A stretch of 64,000 nucleotides of DNA, taken from contig CAJNDS010001546.1 in assembly GCA_905221605.1 (NCBI GenBank), positions 132,001-196,000 of the forward strand, in the 5' to 3' direction. Of the stretch, positions 22,462 to 33,034 are shown piece by piece (the stretch's first letter is position 1; each line of letters opens with the position of its first letter). Below the pieces are notes generated by a model, which had not been told where the DNA came from, searched no databases, and was given only the letters and a program-made list of their open reading frames with translations. The translations under genes were made by a program, and so were the position numbers. The DNA is from Symbiodinium natans. Lineage: Eukaryota > Sar > Dinophyceae > Suessiales > Symbiodiniaceae.

Positions 22462-22822
22462 GCAACAGTTTGGCCGGAAAGTGCGGAGATGGGCATTTGG
22501 TGCACGCGGGTCTGCGAATAGCAGGCTGGCTGCCATGCGGGCAAGCGTGAAAACCCCGTCGTGAACGCAAGCAACCGATTGCAAACCTTATCGCTTAGCA
22601 TGGTTGTGATGCCGCCCAATGACATGCCAACATGCAAAGCTTATGGTGTGTGCTTTCATATTCATTGTCGTTTCACGATTCATCTCGGGGCCGTTTCTTA
22701 GGTTTCCACAGCAGTCGCTTTTTCCAAGCCCATGTGGCTCCTCTGCAACAGTTTGGCCGGAAAGCGCGGGCGCGGAGACGGGCATCTGGCGCAGGGTCTG
22801 TGAAGAGCAGGCTGGCTGCCAT
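22462..22822. repeat. unit A-specific insertion flanked by 75-bp direct repeats
   Basis: The stretch starting gcaacagtttggccggaaag and ending gctggctgccat occurs twice in A (22462-22536 and 22745-22822) but once in B (about 28569-28650) and D. Between them lie about 200 bp (22537-22744) with no copy in B or D. The two flanking copies differ slightly. The structure resembles a tandem duplication with captured filler, or an insertion with long flanking repeats. No transposon ends are visible. Confidence 0.85.
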
Positions 22823-23036
22823 GTGGCTCTACATGAGGTCCAGCACTCCCGCAGCCACCACCGCTACGCCCGCTAGGTTCGCACCTGCTGCTGTGAACTG
22901 GGATGAAGGGCACATGCGGCCGCGGCCGTGGGGCTGCGCTTGGAGGGCATTGCGCTCGCAAGCTAAGTGTAGCTGGCTGGAAGGAAGGCACTCAACGGTC
23001 GCACGCGGCTCGTTCTGATCAAGGCTACAGATCAAG

Positions 23037-23072
23037 GCTGCAGAGGCTGCAGAGGCTGCAGAGGCTGCAGAG
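23037..23072. repeat. 9-bp array gctgcagag, four units (unit A)
   Basis: Four exact copies. The same array has five units in B and two in D. In the three plus-strand frames it reads Ala-Ala-Glu, Gly-Cys-Arg or Leu-Gln-Arg triplets. Confidence 0.92.
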
Positions 23073-24657
23073 GCCGTGCTGGATCGCACGCCGGAGCCAG
23101 AGCAGGGCGCGTGGGTTGCTGCCGCAACCACTTGCCGCTGGCGGTGTTGGCGCCATCCACGCCTTCAGGTGCTTCCCCTGCACGCGCCGCGCCGCGCCGC
23201 GAAATTGCTTCGCTGCGGGGAAGGAAAGGTCACAAAGCTGGGCACATGCCAGCGCAAGCGGAGCCTCTGCGAACTCCTGGCACGCAGGCGCTGCTCGTGG
23301 CAAAGTGGGAGGTCCAGGCCAAGAAGGCGCAGAGGCCCGCGGGGGCGTTTGGATTTCCGGCACGTTTGCTCGAGACTCGCCACGCCATGGCACTGCATCA
23401 GCTCTGCCCGGGATGCGCAGCCAGCTTCAAGCGCAAGTTCCGAACGCAACATCCAGACAGCGCCTTCACAGAGTTGAAGATTGTCAGCTGGTTCCGCCTT
23501 GAAGCCGGACAGCATTCAAAAAAAGGGAATCAGGGAGAGTACTGAGAGAACCCGCAGCATCTCCATTACAAGGAAGGCGTGCGCTTGTATGCGGCTCAAG
23601 TCACATGGTGGCAAGCCGTAACGGAGGGGATCCTGTCCCAACTGGTTTGCCGATCTGGACTGCTGCTCCATTCTGTGCTTGGCAGGTGGCAAACGTAGCG
23701 AGCAAGAGACCGGCAGCTACGTTCGGGTCTTTGAGGAAGCACCGGGGCCGTGAAATACCCACGCACTCGCGGTCACGCGAGCTGCCATCGCCGCCTGCCC
23801 CATCGACCCAAATCCTCGCTACGACTTCCCGCGGAAGCATTGCCACCAGATTGCGCAGCAGGAATCCAGACCCATGTGTCTCCCTCGGCGTTCGCATCAG
23901 ACCTGCATGACCTTCCTGGCTGCTGGTAGCATAGCGCCAGCCCTTGGTAAGCGGGCAGAGTTCATCGCTTTCAAGCACTCGGTGGATGCCCGACTCATCC
24001 CGAATGTTCGAGTGTAGAGGCCTGTGATTCCTCCAACTTGTCCTGTGATCTCACTGGGCTTGCCCACCTGTGTCCTGCCAGACCTACATCGCACATTGAC
24101 CTCATGAACCGCTTGGAAGGCATTAACGCAACGGGCGCAGTCAAAGACTCTACCCGGGCATTCGTGCTGGAAAGAGGACAAGTGTGCAGCCTGGCACCCG
24201 CTACACCCAGCTGCCACCTGCCAACAGGCCCAGGTTTAAGCAGATGCTTTCCGAAAGGCTGGGACGGGGACGCAGCTGCGCGGGCGCACGCATCAGCAAA
24301 TCAGCGACGTACACCGGAACATGCCAGCTTGGTGCCTATATCAGGGCCACTTGTGGCCACAAGCTTGCAGCGCTTGTCTGCAGCGCTTGCTTGCTGAAAG
24401 GCACCAGTTGCAGGGGCTGCGGGACAGTCAGGGCATGAAGGCTCGATGAAGCAGGCGCACTTTCGGCCGAAGCCGCCCGGAGCCTGAACCCCGAACCCTC
24501 TGAAGCTTCTGAGCCTAGAGCTCTACACACGGAACCCTAGATGCGAAGTACCCTCATGGGATTAAGCTCAACACTGCAGGGGGGGTGAAGCCATGAGGGA
24601 CGGGGCAGGTCAAACCAAGAAGCTTCAACGGTCTTACGGACATTGCCAAGGAAAAGA

Positions 24658-24700
24658 AACGCCTGCCGCCTGGTCGCCGAAGGGCAGGCGTTGCGGCGAC
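24658..24700. other. potential H-type pseudoknot
   Basis: Stem 1 pairs AACGCCTGCC (24658-24667) with GGCAGGCGTT (24683-24692). Within its loop, GTCGCCG (24673-24679) can pair with CGGCGAC (24694-24700), one base beyond stem 1. This is the textbook arrangement of an H-type pseudoknot. The same sequence is intact in unit B. Because A and B are recent duplicates, identity there is not evidence of selection. No corresponding structure is seen in the diverged copies. Confidence 0.6.
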
Positions 24701-24999
24701 GGACCTGGCATATGTTGTCAAGCAATGAGAAGAGGGCCTGGCTCCCTGGCATTCAGCACAGTGATTTTGACTCTGCCGACGACGGCGGTCTGCTCATCAG
24801 CTCTGCATCCAGAAGCACCGTCCACAGAAATGGCTGTCCATCGGTGGGGTGAAGATGATTCGTCAGTGGGCCCGGCACCCTCATAGCGAAAGGTGGCTCA
24901 TCTGCGAGGTTTCACATGGCTCTGCGCTCGCACGTCACAGTTTGACGGAAGCTTTGCTTTGTCGAGCTCATCAGGGGGACATCCCCCTCGCTTCTATCG

Positions 25000-25389
25000 G
25001 TGGGTCGCGGGGCGTTGCTCTGCCAGCTGGCCAACCTTGCCCTTGCCGGCGTCACCAGAAGCACCTCGCGACGAACTGGCACCACTGGTAGCCTCTTACC
25101 GATAGCACAGAGCAGCGGCAGCGACTTCGGGAGCTGTGCCATGGTGCCCCTCCCAGCGCCCCGTATCACGGAGGCTTCAGGCGACATTGCCGACCATGCT
25201 TGCGTGTCTGCCGTGAGCGAGAGCGTTTCTGCTCGACTCTCGCGGATCGCTGCGCAAGTAGAAGAATGCTGCAAGATCAAAAGCCAGCCCTACAAGCCCG
25301 AAGGCCAGGGAAGGCCAGGCTTGCAGTGCTGGCGCCCTCGGACAGGTCAAGGCCGAATCCAGGCTGCCATGGGACGCGCTCCGGCCTAG
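25000..25389 (+). pseudogene. module frame with a weak older counterpart
   Basis: A 129-codon frame in unit A that is repeated in unit B (30845-31234) and includes GALLCQLANLALAGVTRS. In the older copy E, 38195-38420 is partly alignable (GALLC then a Leu-rich run; cagagcagc...ggcagcg shared at the DNA level). The alignment needs gaps, and at least one other frame is also open. The protein is unknown and may be chance. Confidence 0.2.
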
Positions 25390-25470
25390 AAGCCTCGCAC
25401 CCGAAAAGCCGCTCTCGTCAAAGCGAGTGTGAGCAACCACAGAGTACGTTATGTGTGACTGCACTGTTGA

Positions 25471-25728
25471 AACCGCCTTCCAGGCAGCGACCTTGTACAG
25501 GAGGAGGAACCGGTCAGCAGGCTACGCACTTCGAAGAGTTGGCGTTCGCTACTCAAGGAAACCAGGATCTACAACAACGTGAGTCACAGGGTCGATCTGG
25601 GAGCATCCAAGGAGCAGACCTTTTGGAAGCTTCTTCTGACCACAGCTACTGCCCGAGCCATTGCCATAAAAGCAACCGTCGAACTTGCCTGCACCGTTGC
25701 AGTGGGAGATGCGCCAGTTCTGTGCTGA
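25471..25728 (+). pseudogene. 85-codon ATG-less reading frame of the module
   Basis: Open between a TGA at 25468-25470 and a TGA at 25726-25728. The reading includes DLVQEEEPVSRLRTSKSW, RSLLKETRIYNNVSHRVDLG, ASKEQTFWKLLLTTATARAI and ATVELACTVAVGDAPVLC, a convincing protein texture. An older copy (20269-20513) shares the last 40 codons with one in-frame 6-base indel and the same stop. Differences there fall slightly more at third positions (9) than at second (8) or first (5). A truncated copy at 31316-31462 differs by a synonymous change (TCG to TCA). There is no start codon; ccgccttccag|G just upstream could be a splice acceptor, so this may be an exon or its relic. Confidence 0.4.
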
Positions 25729-25980
25729 TGGGAAAGCTCGCCAAAACCCATACCCTTGAAAAGCCTTGACAGGCCGCAAAGTTGTCACACAACAACAACA
25801 ACTGGGCCCAAGGTTGCAGATGATCCTTCAGTCTTCATTGCACTAGAGAAGCTCAGCTTTAAGTTTGCAAGCTTTGCAATCTTTACACTGTTACCCATAC
25901 GGACCGATGTCCAAGTTGCCAGCCTGGGCGATGGCACTTTCCAAGCCTGTTGAATCTAGCCGCTACGTGGAAACGCAGCG
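25729..25980. other. spacer between units A and B
   Basis: Sequence without a second copy that I can find in the window. It contains a short (caa)n run near 25792. No gene. Confidence 0.6.
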
Positions 25981-28104
25981 GTAGAGCCGGAAGAATGTAC
26001 GAGATGTAGCCCTAGCGGCCCTAGCCCTGAACCCTGTAGTCTTACTTGGGGCATGCCGAATGTAGATCATCTCCGATGGGTTCTTCCACAGCAGAGTTTC
26101 GGCGGTTCCTGCCAGCCAAAAACTGCGGCATGGCGGACTTATTGTTCTCGGCTGCAAGTTTGACACTTGATCCGGGCGACGGGGACCGCCTGCCCCTGCA
26201 GAAGCAAAGCAACCTCGAATTACTGGAGCGTTGCCTGCGCCAATGGCCAGGCAACGTTGAGCCGTTTGTTGGAGCTCTCACATGCCCTACACTACAAGTC
26301 CAAGAGCAGAGCTATCAAGCAAGTCAGCACGTGTCCACATCTTGCAATGGCACAGCTTGCCAGTGCTAACTTCGTCTTGACTGAGTTGCGGTGGGCAGCC
26401 AATGCCAGAAGCAAGGTTGTTCAGGAGCACGACAGCACTAGCACAGCCTGCGACTGACGACGCTCTCCGGCAATGCAACATGCGCATGGGCCTTCCCGCG
26501 CACTGGCATGCAAGGACATGGGCCAGAATCCACCGGCCCGAAACTGCGCTTGAGGCTCTGCAGCTGTGCTCAGCCAAGCTTCCGCAGGTAGCCAGCCCAA
26601 CTGGCCCAACCTGGTGGAGGAAGACTCCGTCAGCGGAGTTGGGTCCCGCAGAGTTAGGAAGATCCTCGAGGCCCGGCTGGGGACAGACTCCACGCAGGAG
26701 CGACGTCTGGTTGGGGTGACACCATGTGCTTATCAACCTTCATTGTGCTCCCTCCTGCGTGCAAGCCTCAGCTGGCAGCCACGCCTCGCCAAGGTACCTG
26801 AAAAGCGGCTGCTAGCTGACAGGCATGCATGGCCCGCCTCTCCTCCCAAGCACCAACCCATGCAACAAATGGCTTCGTTCAAGCCTGAGCGCACCCTCAT
26901 TGCCAGCTCTGCATCCCAACTACAACATTGAGACGACCTGCACGAGCTAGATGCATCGAAAGTCCCTGCTTGCGTTGAAGTAGCTTTCCAGAGATTTGTG
27001 CACAGGTCGGCCTTCACAGAGCTTTGGGTAAAGTCAGGTGATGGCTCCCAACTTCTCAAGCAGATGGCGATATCTCGAATCTCTTCGAGCAGCTCCACTT
27101 CTGGCTAAGAGAGGTGGCCTGCCGCGGGCGGTCAAACACTTTGACTCTCGCGTCGACTGCCCTCACTTGCGGCATCTCTACAGACAGCAGCCTTGCAAGA
27201 AGCTCTGCAGGCAAAGCTTGCTTAGCAGGCGGGCCAGCACCAGTGCGCAGGCTATTGAAGGAGGACCAGCGCTGCACACGCGGCAGGGGCACTCACTCAA
27301 CCCCGCACCTTGCATGTGTACAGGGGTGCAGGGACTTTGCGAAACATCTTGCTGGGATCATGCGGCGCAGTGTTTTTGAGAGGCCCCTGGCCTGCTTGAG
27401 CAAGGCCAGCCGGGGCATCCCAATTGCAGCTGCGTTCACGCACGAGCACGGCGAGGTGAGTTGCGGCCTCTCAGCTTTCCGAGTTGAGGCCCATTAAGGA
27501 AACGTCGCACAGTATCTCAAGCAGCTCAGTGCCCTCGGGACTACCGATAAGAGGCCCACGAAATCTAGCAGTCACACAGGCTTTTCAGACAACTTCAGGA
27601 CCTTCCTGTGGGGAATCCACCTGTACATCAAACCCCCATGTCTCGGGCAACCTATCATGAAAAAGCGGGCGGAGTAAACCTCATGCGCACGATGCATCAT
27701 CAGTCTGAACGATATGGAGCTTTTGCAAGCCAGATGCCCAACGACCTTGGGACGTTCCAAGTATTAAGGCGCGTGAGAATCATGATGCAGGTGATGCAGA
27801 TTCCCCATCAGAAGGGTTTCGGCCATTCTGCCCCCACAAGGCTTCCGTCACCGAGCCTGCCTGCGGGAGCCTGAACTGGAAGCCTTCTCCCGGAGCCCAG
27901 GACAACTGCTGAAAGCACTCGGAGCACCCTCTTCCTGGAATGCACGCGACGGGCGTCCGACTGCAGCGATCTCGGCGCGGGTCCTAGGCTGCCCCGACCG
28001 AGCAGGCAGACCAAGGCAGGAAGCAACAGCATAGGCTTCCCAGCTGCAGCGCCGCACGCACCCGAAGCCAAGCTCGTGAGATCGGCAAGCATGAGGAGAC
28101 ATGG

Positions 28105-28458
28105 ATGCTTTGCCAGAGCGTGCTTCTCCCAGGCCCACCCCAGCCAGTTGCAGGCCTCATGGCAGCCTTACAAGAGGAGCTGCAACACAAGTTGCTGGGG
28201 CATCCAGGCGTGGACTTTGCAGGATCCGACCCCGGCTGTTTGACAGCTCACGGCAAGTGGCCACCAGGGCGTTCTTGTCTCTCTGCCTTTTGCTCCGCAA
28301 ATGTCCGCTGGACACTGCTGTCCAGGGGGCCGCAGCGCGAGCAAATTGGCAGCAAAGTGCGCCCCGCAACCATCTGGCTGCATGCGTGCCACACACAGGC
28401 AAGTCGATTTCTGCAGCGCCCTGAGCGTGGCCCTGCCCGGCCGCCACATTGCTGGTAA
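28105..28458 (+). pseudogene. module frame ending ARPPHCW
   Basis: A 117-codon frame in B, conserved in D (35269-) with few changes. It includes LMAALQEELQHKLLGHPGVD and REQIGSKVRPATIWLHACHT. After CACACAG there is a GC-type donor-like sequence (GCAAGT), a form reported for dinoflagellate introns. In unit A the corresponding stretch is frameshifted around 22150. The codons look reasonable, but I recognise no family. Confidence 0.28.
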
Positions 28459-28703
28459 CGAGGAGCTTGGGCACAGAGTCCCCGGGTTCGGAGCAAGCGT
28501 GGACCTGCCAGCTCAACTTGGCGGAGGAGGTCAAACTCGGAACTCACTTGGCTGCCTTCTATGGGTATGCAACAGTTTGGCCGGAAAGCCCGGGCGCGGA
28601 GACGGGCATCTGGTGCACGCGGGTCTGTGAAGAGCAGGCTGGCTGCCATGTGGCTCTACATGAGGTCCAGCACTCCCGCAGCCACCACCGCTACGCCCGC
28701 TAG
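28449..28703 (+). pseudogene. module frame (NLAEEVKLGTHLAAFYGY)
   Basis: Codons from a TTG at 28449 to a TAG at 28701 read with GC-rich third positions: WTCQLNLAEEVKLGTHLAAF and later GIWCTRVCEEQAGCHVALHE. Unit D (35613-35867) keeps the frame and the stop. Changes there include synonymous ones (GTC/GTT, CCG/CCT, TGT/TGC, GAA/GAG) as well as replacements in KLGTH and ESPG. In A it is split by the 283-bp rearrangement and ends early. An upstream TGA in frame at 28422 means it would need an acceptor, such as tttctgcag near 28416. Unknown family. Confidence 0.3.
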
Positions 28704-28874
28704 GTTCGCACCGGCTGCTGTGAACTGGGATGAAGGGCACATGCGGCCGCGGCCGTGGGGCTGCGCTTGGAGGGCATTGCGCAGCCTTCCTGCTCGCAAG
28801 CTAAGTGTAGCTGGCTGGAAGGAAGGCACTCAACGGTCGCACGCGGCTCGTTCTGATCAAGGCTACAGATCGAG

Positions 28875-28919
28875 GCTGCAGAGGCTGCAGAGGCTGCAGA
28901 GGCTGCAGAGGCTGCAGAG
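28875..28919. repeat. 9-bp array gctgcagag, five units (unit B)
   Basis: Same array as in unit A with one more unit. This shows that copy number has changed since the A/B duplication. Confidence 0.92.
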
Positions 28920-30502
28920 GCCGTGCTGGATCGCACGCCGGAGCCAGAGCAGGGCGCGTGGGTTGCTGCCGCAACCACTTGCCGCTGGCGGTGTTGGCGC
29001 CATCCACGCCTTCAGGTGCTTCCCCTGCACGCGCCGCGCCGCGCCGCGAAATTGCTTCGCTGCGGGGAAGGAAAGGTCACAAAGCTGGGCTGGGCAAATG
29101 CCAGCGCAAGCGGAGCCTCTGCGAACTCCTGGCACGCAGGCGCTGCTCGTGGCAAAGTGGGAGGTCCAGGCCAAGAAGGCGCAGAGGCCCGCGGGGGCGT
29201 TTGGATTTCCGGCACGTTTGCTCGAGACTCGCCACGCCATGGCACTGCATCAGCTCTGCCCGGGATGCGCAGCCAGCTTCAAGCGCAAGTTCCGAACGCA
29301 ACATCCAGACAGCGCCTTCACAGAGTTGAAGATTGTCAGCTGGTTCCGCCTTGACAGCATTCAAGAAAAGGGAATCAGGGAGAGTACTGAGAGAACCTGC
29401 AGCATCTCCATTACAAGGAAGGCGTGCGCTTGTATGCGGCTCAAGTCACATGGTGGCAAGCCGTAACGGAGGGGACCCTGTCCCAACTGGTTTGCCGATC
29501 TGGACTGCTGCTCCATTCTGTGCTTGGCAGGTGGCAAACGTAGCGAGCAAGAGACCGGCAGCTACGTTCGGGTCTTTGAGGAAGCACCGGGGCCGTGAAA
29601 TACCCACGCACTCGCGGTCACGCGAGCTGCCATCGCCGCCTGCCCCATCGACCCAAATCCTCGCTACGACTTCCCGCGGAAGCATTGCCACCAGATTGCG
29701 CAGCAGGAATCCAGACCCATGTGTCTCCCTCGGCGTTCGCATCAGACCTGCATGACCTTCCTGGCTGCTGGTAGCATAGCGCCAGCCCTTGGTAAGCGGG
29801 CAGAGTTCATCGCTTTCAAGCACTCGGTGGATGCCCGACTCATCCCGAATGTTCGAGTGTAGAGGCCTGTGATTCCTCCAACTTGTCCTGTGATCTCACT
29901 GGGCTTGCCCACCTGTGTCCTGCCAGACCTACATCGCACATTGACCTCATGAACCGCTTGGAAGGCATTAACGCAACGGGCGCAGTCAAAGACTCTACCC
30001 GGGCATTCGTGCTGGAAAGAGGACAAGTGTGCAGCCTGGCACCCGCTACACCCAGCTGCAACCTGCCAACAGGCCCAGGTTTAAGCAGATGCTTTCCGAG
30101 AGGCTGGGACGGGGACGCAACTGCGCGGGCGCACGCATCAGCAAATCAGCGACGTACACCGGAACATGCCAGCTTGGTGCCTATATCAGGGCCACTTGTG
30201 GCCACAAGCTTGCAGCGCTTGTCTGCAGCGCTTGCTTGCTGAAAGGCACCAGTTGCAGGGGCTGCGGGACAGTCAGGGCATGAAGGCTCGATGAAGCAGG
30301 CGCACTTTCGGCCGAAGCCGCCCGGAGCCTGAACCCCGAACCCTCTGAAGCTTCTGAGCCTAGAGCTCTACACACGGAACCCTAGATGCGAAGTACCCTC
30401 ATGGGATTAAGCTCAACACTGCAGGGGGGGTGAAGCCATGAGGGACGGGGCAGGTCAAACCAAGAAGCTTCAACGGTCTTACGGACATTGCCAAGGAAAA
30501 GA

Positions 30503-30545
30503 AACGCCTGCCGCCTGGTCGCCGAAGGGCAGGCGTTGCGGCGAC
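30503..30545. other. potential H-type pseudoknot, second copy
   Basis: Identical to the structure in unit A, in the same position of the module. Confidence 0.6.
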
Positions 30546-31315
30546 GGACCTGGCATATGTTGTCAAGCAATGAGAAGAGGGCCTGGCTCCCTGGCATTCA
30601 GCACAGTGATTTTGACTCTGCCGACGACGGCGGTCTGCTCATCAGCTCTGCATCCAGAAGCACCGTCCACAGAAATGGCTGTCCATCGGTGGGGTGAAGA
30701 TGATTCGTCAGTGGGCCCGGCACCCTCATAGCGAAAGGTGGCTCATCTGCGAGGTTTCACATGGCTCTGCGCTCGCACGTCACAGTTTGACGGAAGCTTT
30801 GCTTTGTCGAGCTCATCAGGGGGACATCCCCCTCGCTTCTATCGGTGGGTCGCGGGGCGTTGCTCTGCCAGCTGGCCAACCTTGCCCTTGCCGGCGTCAC
30901 CAGAAGCACCTCGCGACGAACTGGCACCACTGGTAGCCTCTTACCGATAGCACAGAGCAGCGGCAGCGACTTCGGGAGCTGTGCCATGGTGCCCCTCCCA
31001 GCGCCCCGTATCACGGAGGCTTCAGGCGACATTGCCGACCATGCTTGCGTGTCTGCCGTGAGCGAGCGCGTTTCTGCTCGACTCTCGCGGATCGCTGCGC
31101 AAGTAGAAGAATGCTGCAAGATCAAAAGCCAGCCCTACAAGCCCGAAGACCAGGGAAGGCCAGGCTTGCAGTGCTGGCGCCCTCGGACAGGTCAAGGCCG
31201 AATCCAGGCTGCCATGGGACGCGCTCCGGCCTAGAAGCCTCGCACCCGAAAAGCCGCTCTCGTCAAAGCGAGTGTGAGCAACCACAGAGTACGTTATGTG
31301 TGACTGCACTGTTGA

Positions 31316-31462
31316 AACCGCCTTCCAGGCAGCGACCTTGTACAGGAGGAGGAACCGGTCAGCAGGCTACGCACTTCGAAGAGTTGGCGTTCACTACTCA
31401 AGGAAACCAGGATCTACAACAACGTGAGTCACAGGGTCGATCTGGGAGCATCCAAGGAGCAG
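31316..31462 (+). pseudogene. truncated copy of the 85-codon frame
   Basis: Identical in reading to 25471-25617 apart from a synonymous base, then cut off at the B/C junction after the codons for ASKEQ. Confidence 0.4.
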
Positions 31463-32720
31463 ATGCATCAGGGCCGCATGGGCCAGAATCCACCGGCCCG
31501 AAACCGCGCTTGAGGCTCTGCAGCTGTGCTCAGCCAAGCTTCCGCAGGTAGCCAGCCCAACTGGCCCAACCTGGTGGAGGAAGACTCCGTCAGCGGAGTT
31601 GGGTCCCGCAGAGTTAGGAAGATCCTCGAGGCCCGGCTGGGGACAGACTCCACGCAGGAGCGACGTCTGGTTGGGGTGACACCATGTGCTTATCAACCTT
31701 CATTGTGCTCCCTCCTGCGTGCAAGCCTCAGCTGGCAGCCACGCCTCGCCAAGGTACCTGAAAAGCGGCTGCTAGCTGACAGGCATGCATGGCCCGCCTT
31801 TCCTCCCAAGCACCAACCCATGCAACAAATGGCTTCGTTCAAGCCTGAGCGCACCCTCATTGCCAGCTCTGCATCCCAACTACAACATTGAGACGACCTG
31901 CACGAGCTAGATGCATCGAAAGTCCCTGCTTGCGTTGAAGTAGCCTTCCAGAGATTTGTGCACAGGTCGGCCTTCACAGAGCTTTGGGTAACGTCAGGTG
32001 ATGGCTTCCAACTTCTCAAGCAAATGGCGATATCTCGAATCTCTTCGAGCAGCTTACTTGTGGCTAAGAGAGGTGGCCTGCCGCGGGCGGTCAAACACTT
32101 TGACTCTCGCGTCGACTGCCCTCACTTGTGGCATCTCTACAGACAGCAGCCTTGCAAGAAGCTCTGCAGGCAAAGCTTGCTTAGCAGGCGGGCCAGCACC
32201 AGTGCGCAGGCTATTGAAGGAGGACCAGCGCCAGGGGCAGTCACCCGGCGCCGCGTCTTGCGTGTGTAGAGGGGTGCAGGGACTTTGTGAAACATCTTGC
32301 AAGGATCATGCAGCACAGTGCTTTTGAGAGGCCCCTGGCCTGCTTAGGCAAGGCCAGCCGGGGCAACAACTTCCCAGTTGCAGCTGCTTTCACGCACAAC
32401 CACGACCAGCTGAGTTGCGGCCTCTCAGCTTTCCGAGGTGAGGCCCATCAAGGAAACATCGCACAGGATCTCAAGCAGCTCAGTGCCCTCGGGACTATCG
32501 ATAAGAGGCCCACGAAATCTAGCAGTCATACTGTGAGCAGCTTCGACAGGAGACAACTTCAGGACCTTCCTTTGGGGAATCCACCTGTACGTTATAACCC
32601 TCGTGTTTTGGGCAAGCCGTGTGGGGCTCTCAAGTACCTTTTGTAATCTGGAATGCGCGTGAAAGGCGTCCGACTGCAGCGATCTCAGAGCAAGTCCTGG
32701 GCTGTTCCGCCCAAACAGAC
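31463..32720. repeat. truncated module copy C
   Basis: From 31478 it follows unit A from 21093 (offset 10385) at high identity to about 32235. It then diverges and matches B's extra segment (27460-27560 and 27935-28000) with numerous substitutions. The frame at 32287-32646, reading QGNIAQDLKQLSALGTID, is stopped by TAG in D. The minus-strand frame over the same bases (TELLEILCDVSLMGLTSES) stays open in C and D, and C/D differences fall least on its second codon positions. Confidence 0.85.
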
Positions 32721-32980
32721 CGGCAAAGGGCCATGCGCCCCATAAGCAGGTAGAAGGGAGAGAGCAGAGCGGAGACACCAATTTTTTCAGGGCCCTGCTG
32801 TCCACGTGGAGGCAAGCTTGCAGGATTGCAAAAAACAAAACGAAATTTTGGGGGGGCACATTTTGACAGAGCTGTAAGGCTGTACTGCAGCACCCGGGGA
32901 CAATCTGACACTTGACTGCAGCGCAGACTCTGAGTGCTCAGAGGCTGTCGCCCGCACATTGCGGCAGAGAGCGCAGACCC

Positions 32981-33034
32981 CAATGACCCCTCAACGACCC
33001 CTTAATGACCCCTCAATGACCTGTTAATGATCCC
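32981..33034. repeat. 11-bp minisatellite (caatgacccct)
   Basis: About five units of 11 bases (caatgacccct, caacgacccct, taatgacccct, caatgacctgt, taatgatccc) in register. Confidence 0.9.

Larger units (their letters stand above)
20549..25610. repeat. segmental duplication unit A
   Basis: Nearly identical to unit B. Offsets are about +5425 for 20650-22030, about +6100 for 22088-22460 and +5845 for 23540-25610. The changes in offset mark indels: a net loss of about 675 bp in A near 22035-22085, and a gain of about 283 bp in A at 22462-22822. Smaller A/B indels of 7, 11, 5 and 7 bp are not multiples of three, so long open frames in one copy are broken in the other. I recognise no gene, LTR or terminal inverted repeat at its ends. 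It could be a large repeat, a satellite-like module or a segmental duplication carrying remnants. Confidence 0.9.
25981..31462. repeat. segmental duplication unit B
   Basis: The longest copy of the module. It keeps a segment (27457-28185) that A lacks and C and D hold in part. Part of this (about 27655-27935) is otherwise found only in the old copy near 40622-40915. B ends abruptly at about 31462, inside the 85-codon frame, where sequence jumps to a point equivalent to 21093 of A. A 301-codon frame (28561-29466) exists only in B because 11-bp and 5-bp indels break it in A. I therefore do not call it a gene. Confidence 0.9.

Noticed and set aside
28561-29466. 301-codon open frame in unit B
   Set aside because: The nearly identical unit A carries 11-bp and 5-bp indels that destroy the frame. 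The overlapping frames are equally open and part of the frame is the 9-bp array.
20549-31462. LTR retrotransposon with A and B as a nested pair
   Set aside because: I find no terminal repeats with TG...CA ends, primer-binding site, polypurine tract or reverse-transcriptase/integrase motifs in any frame.
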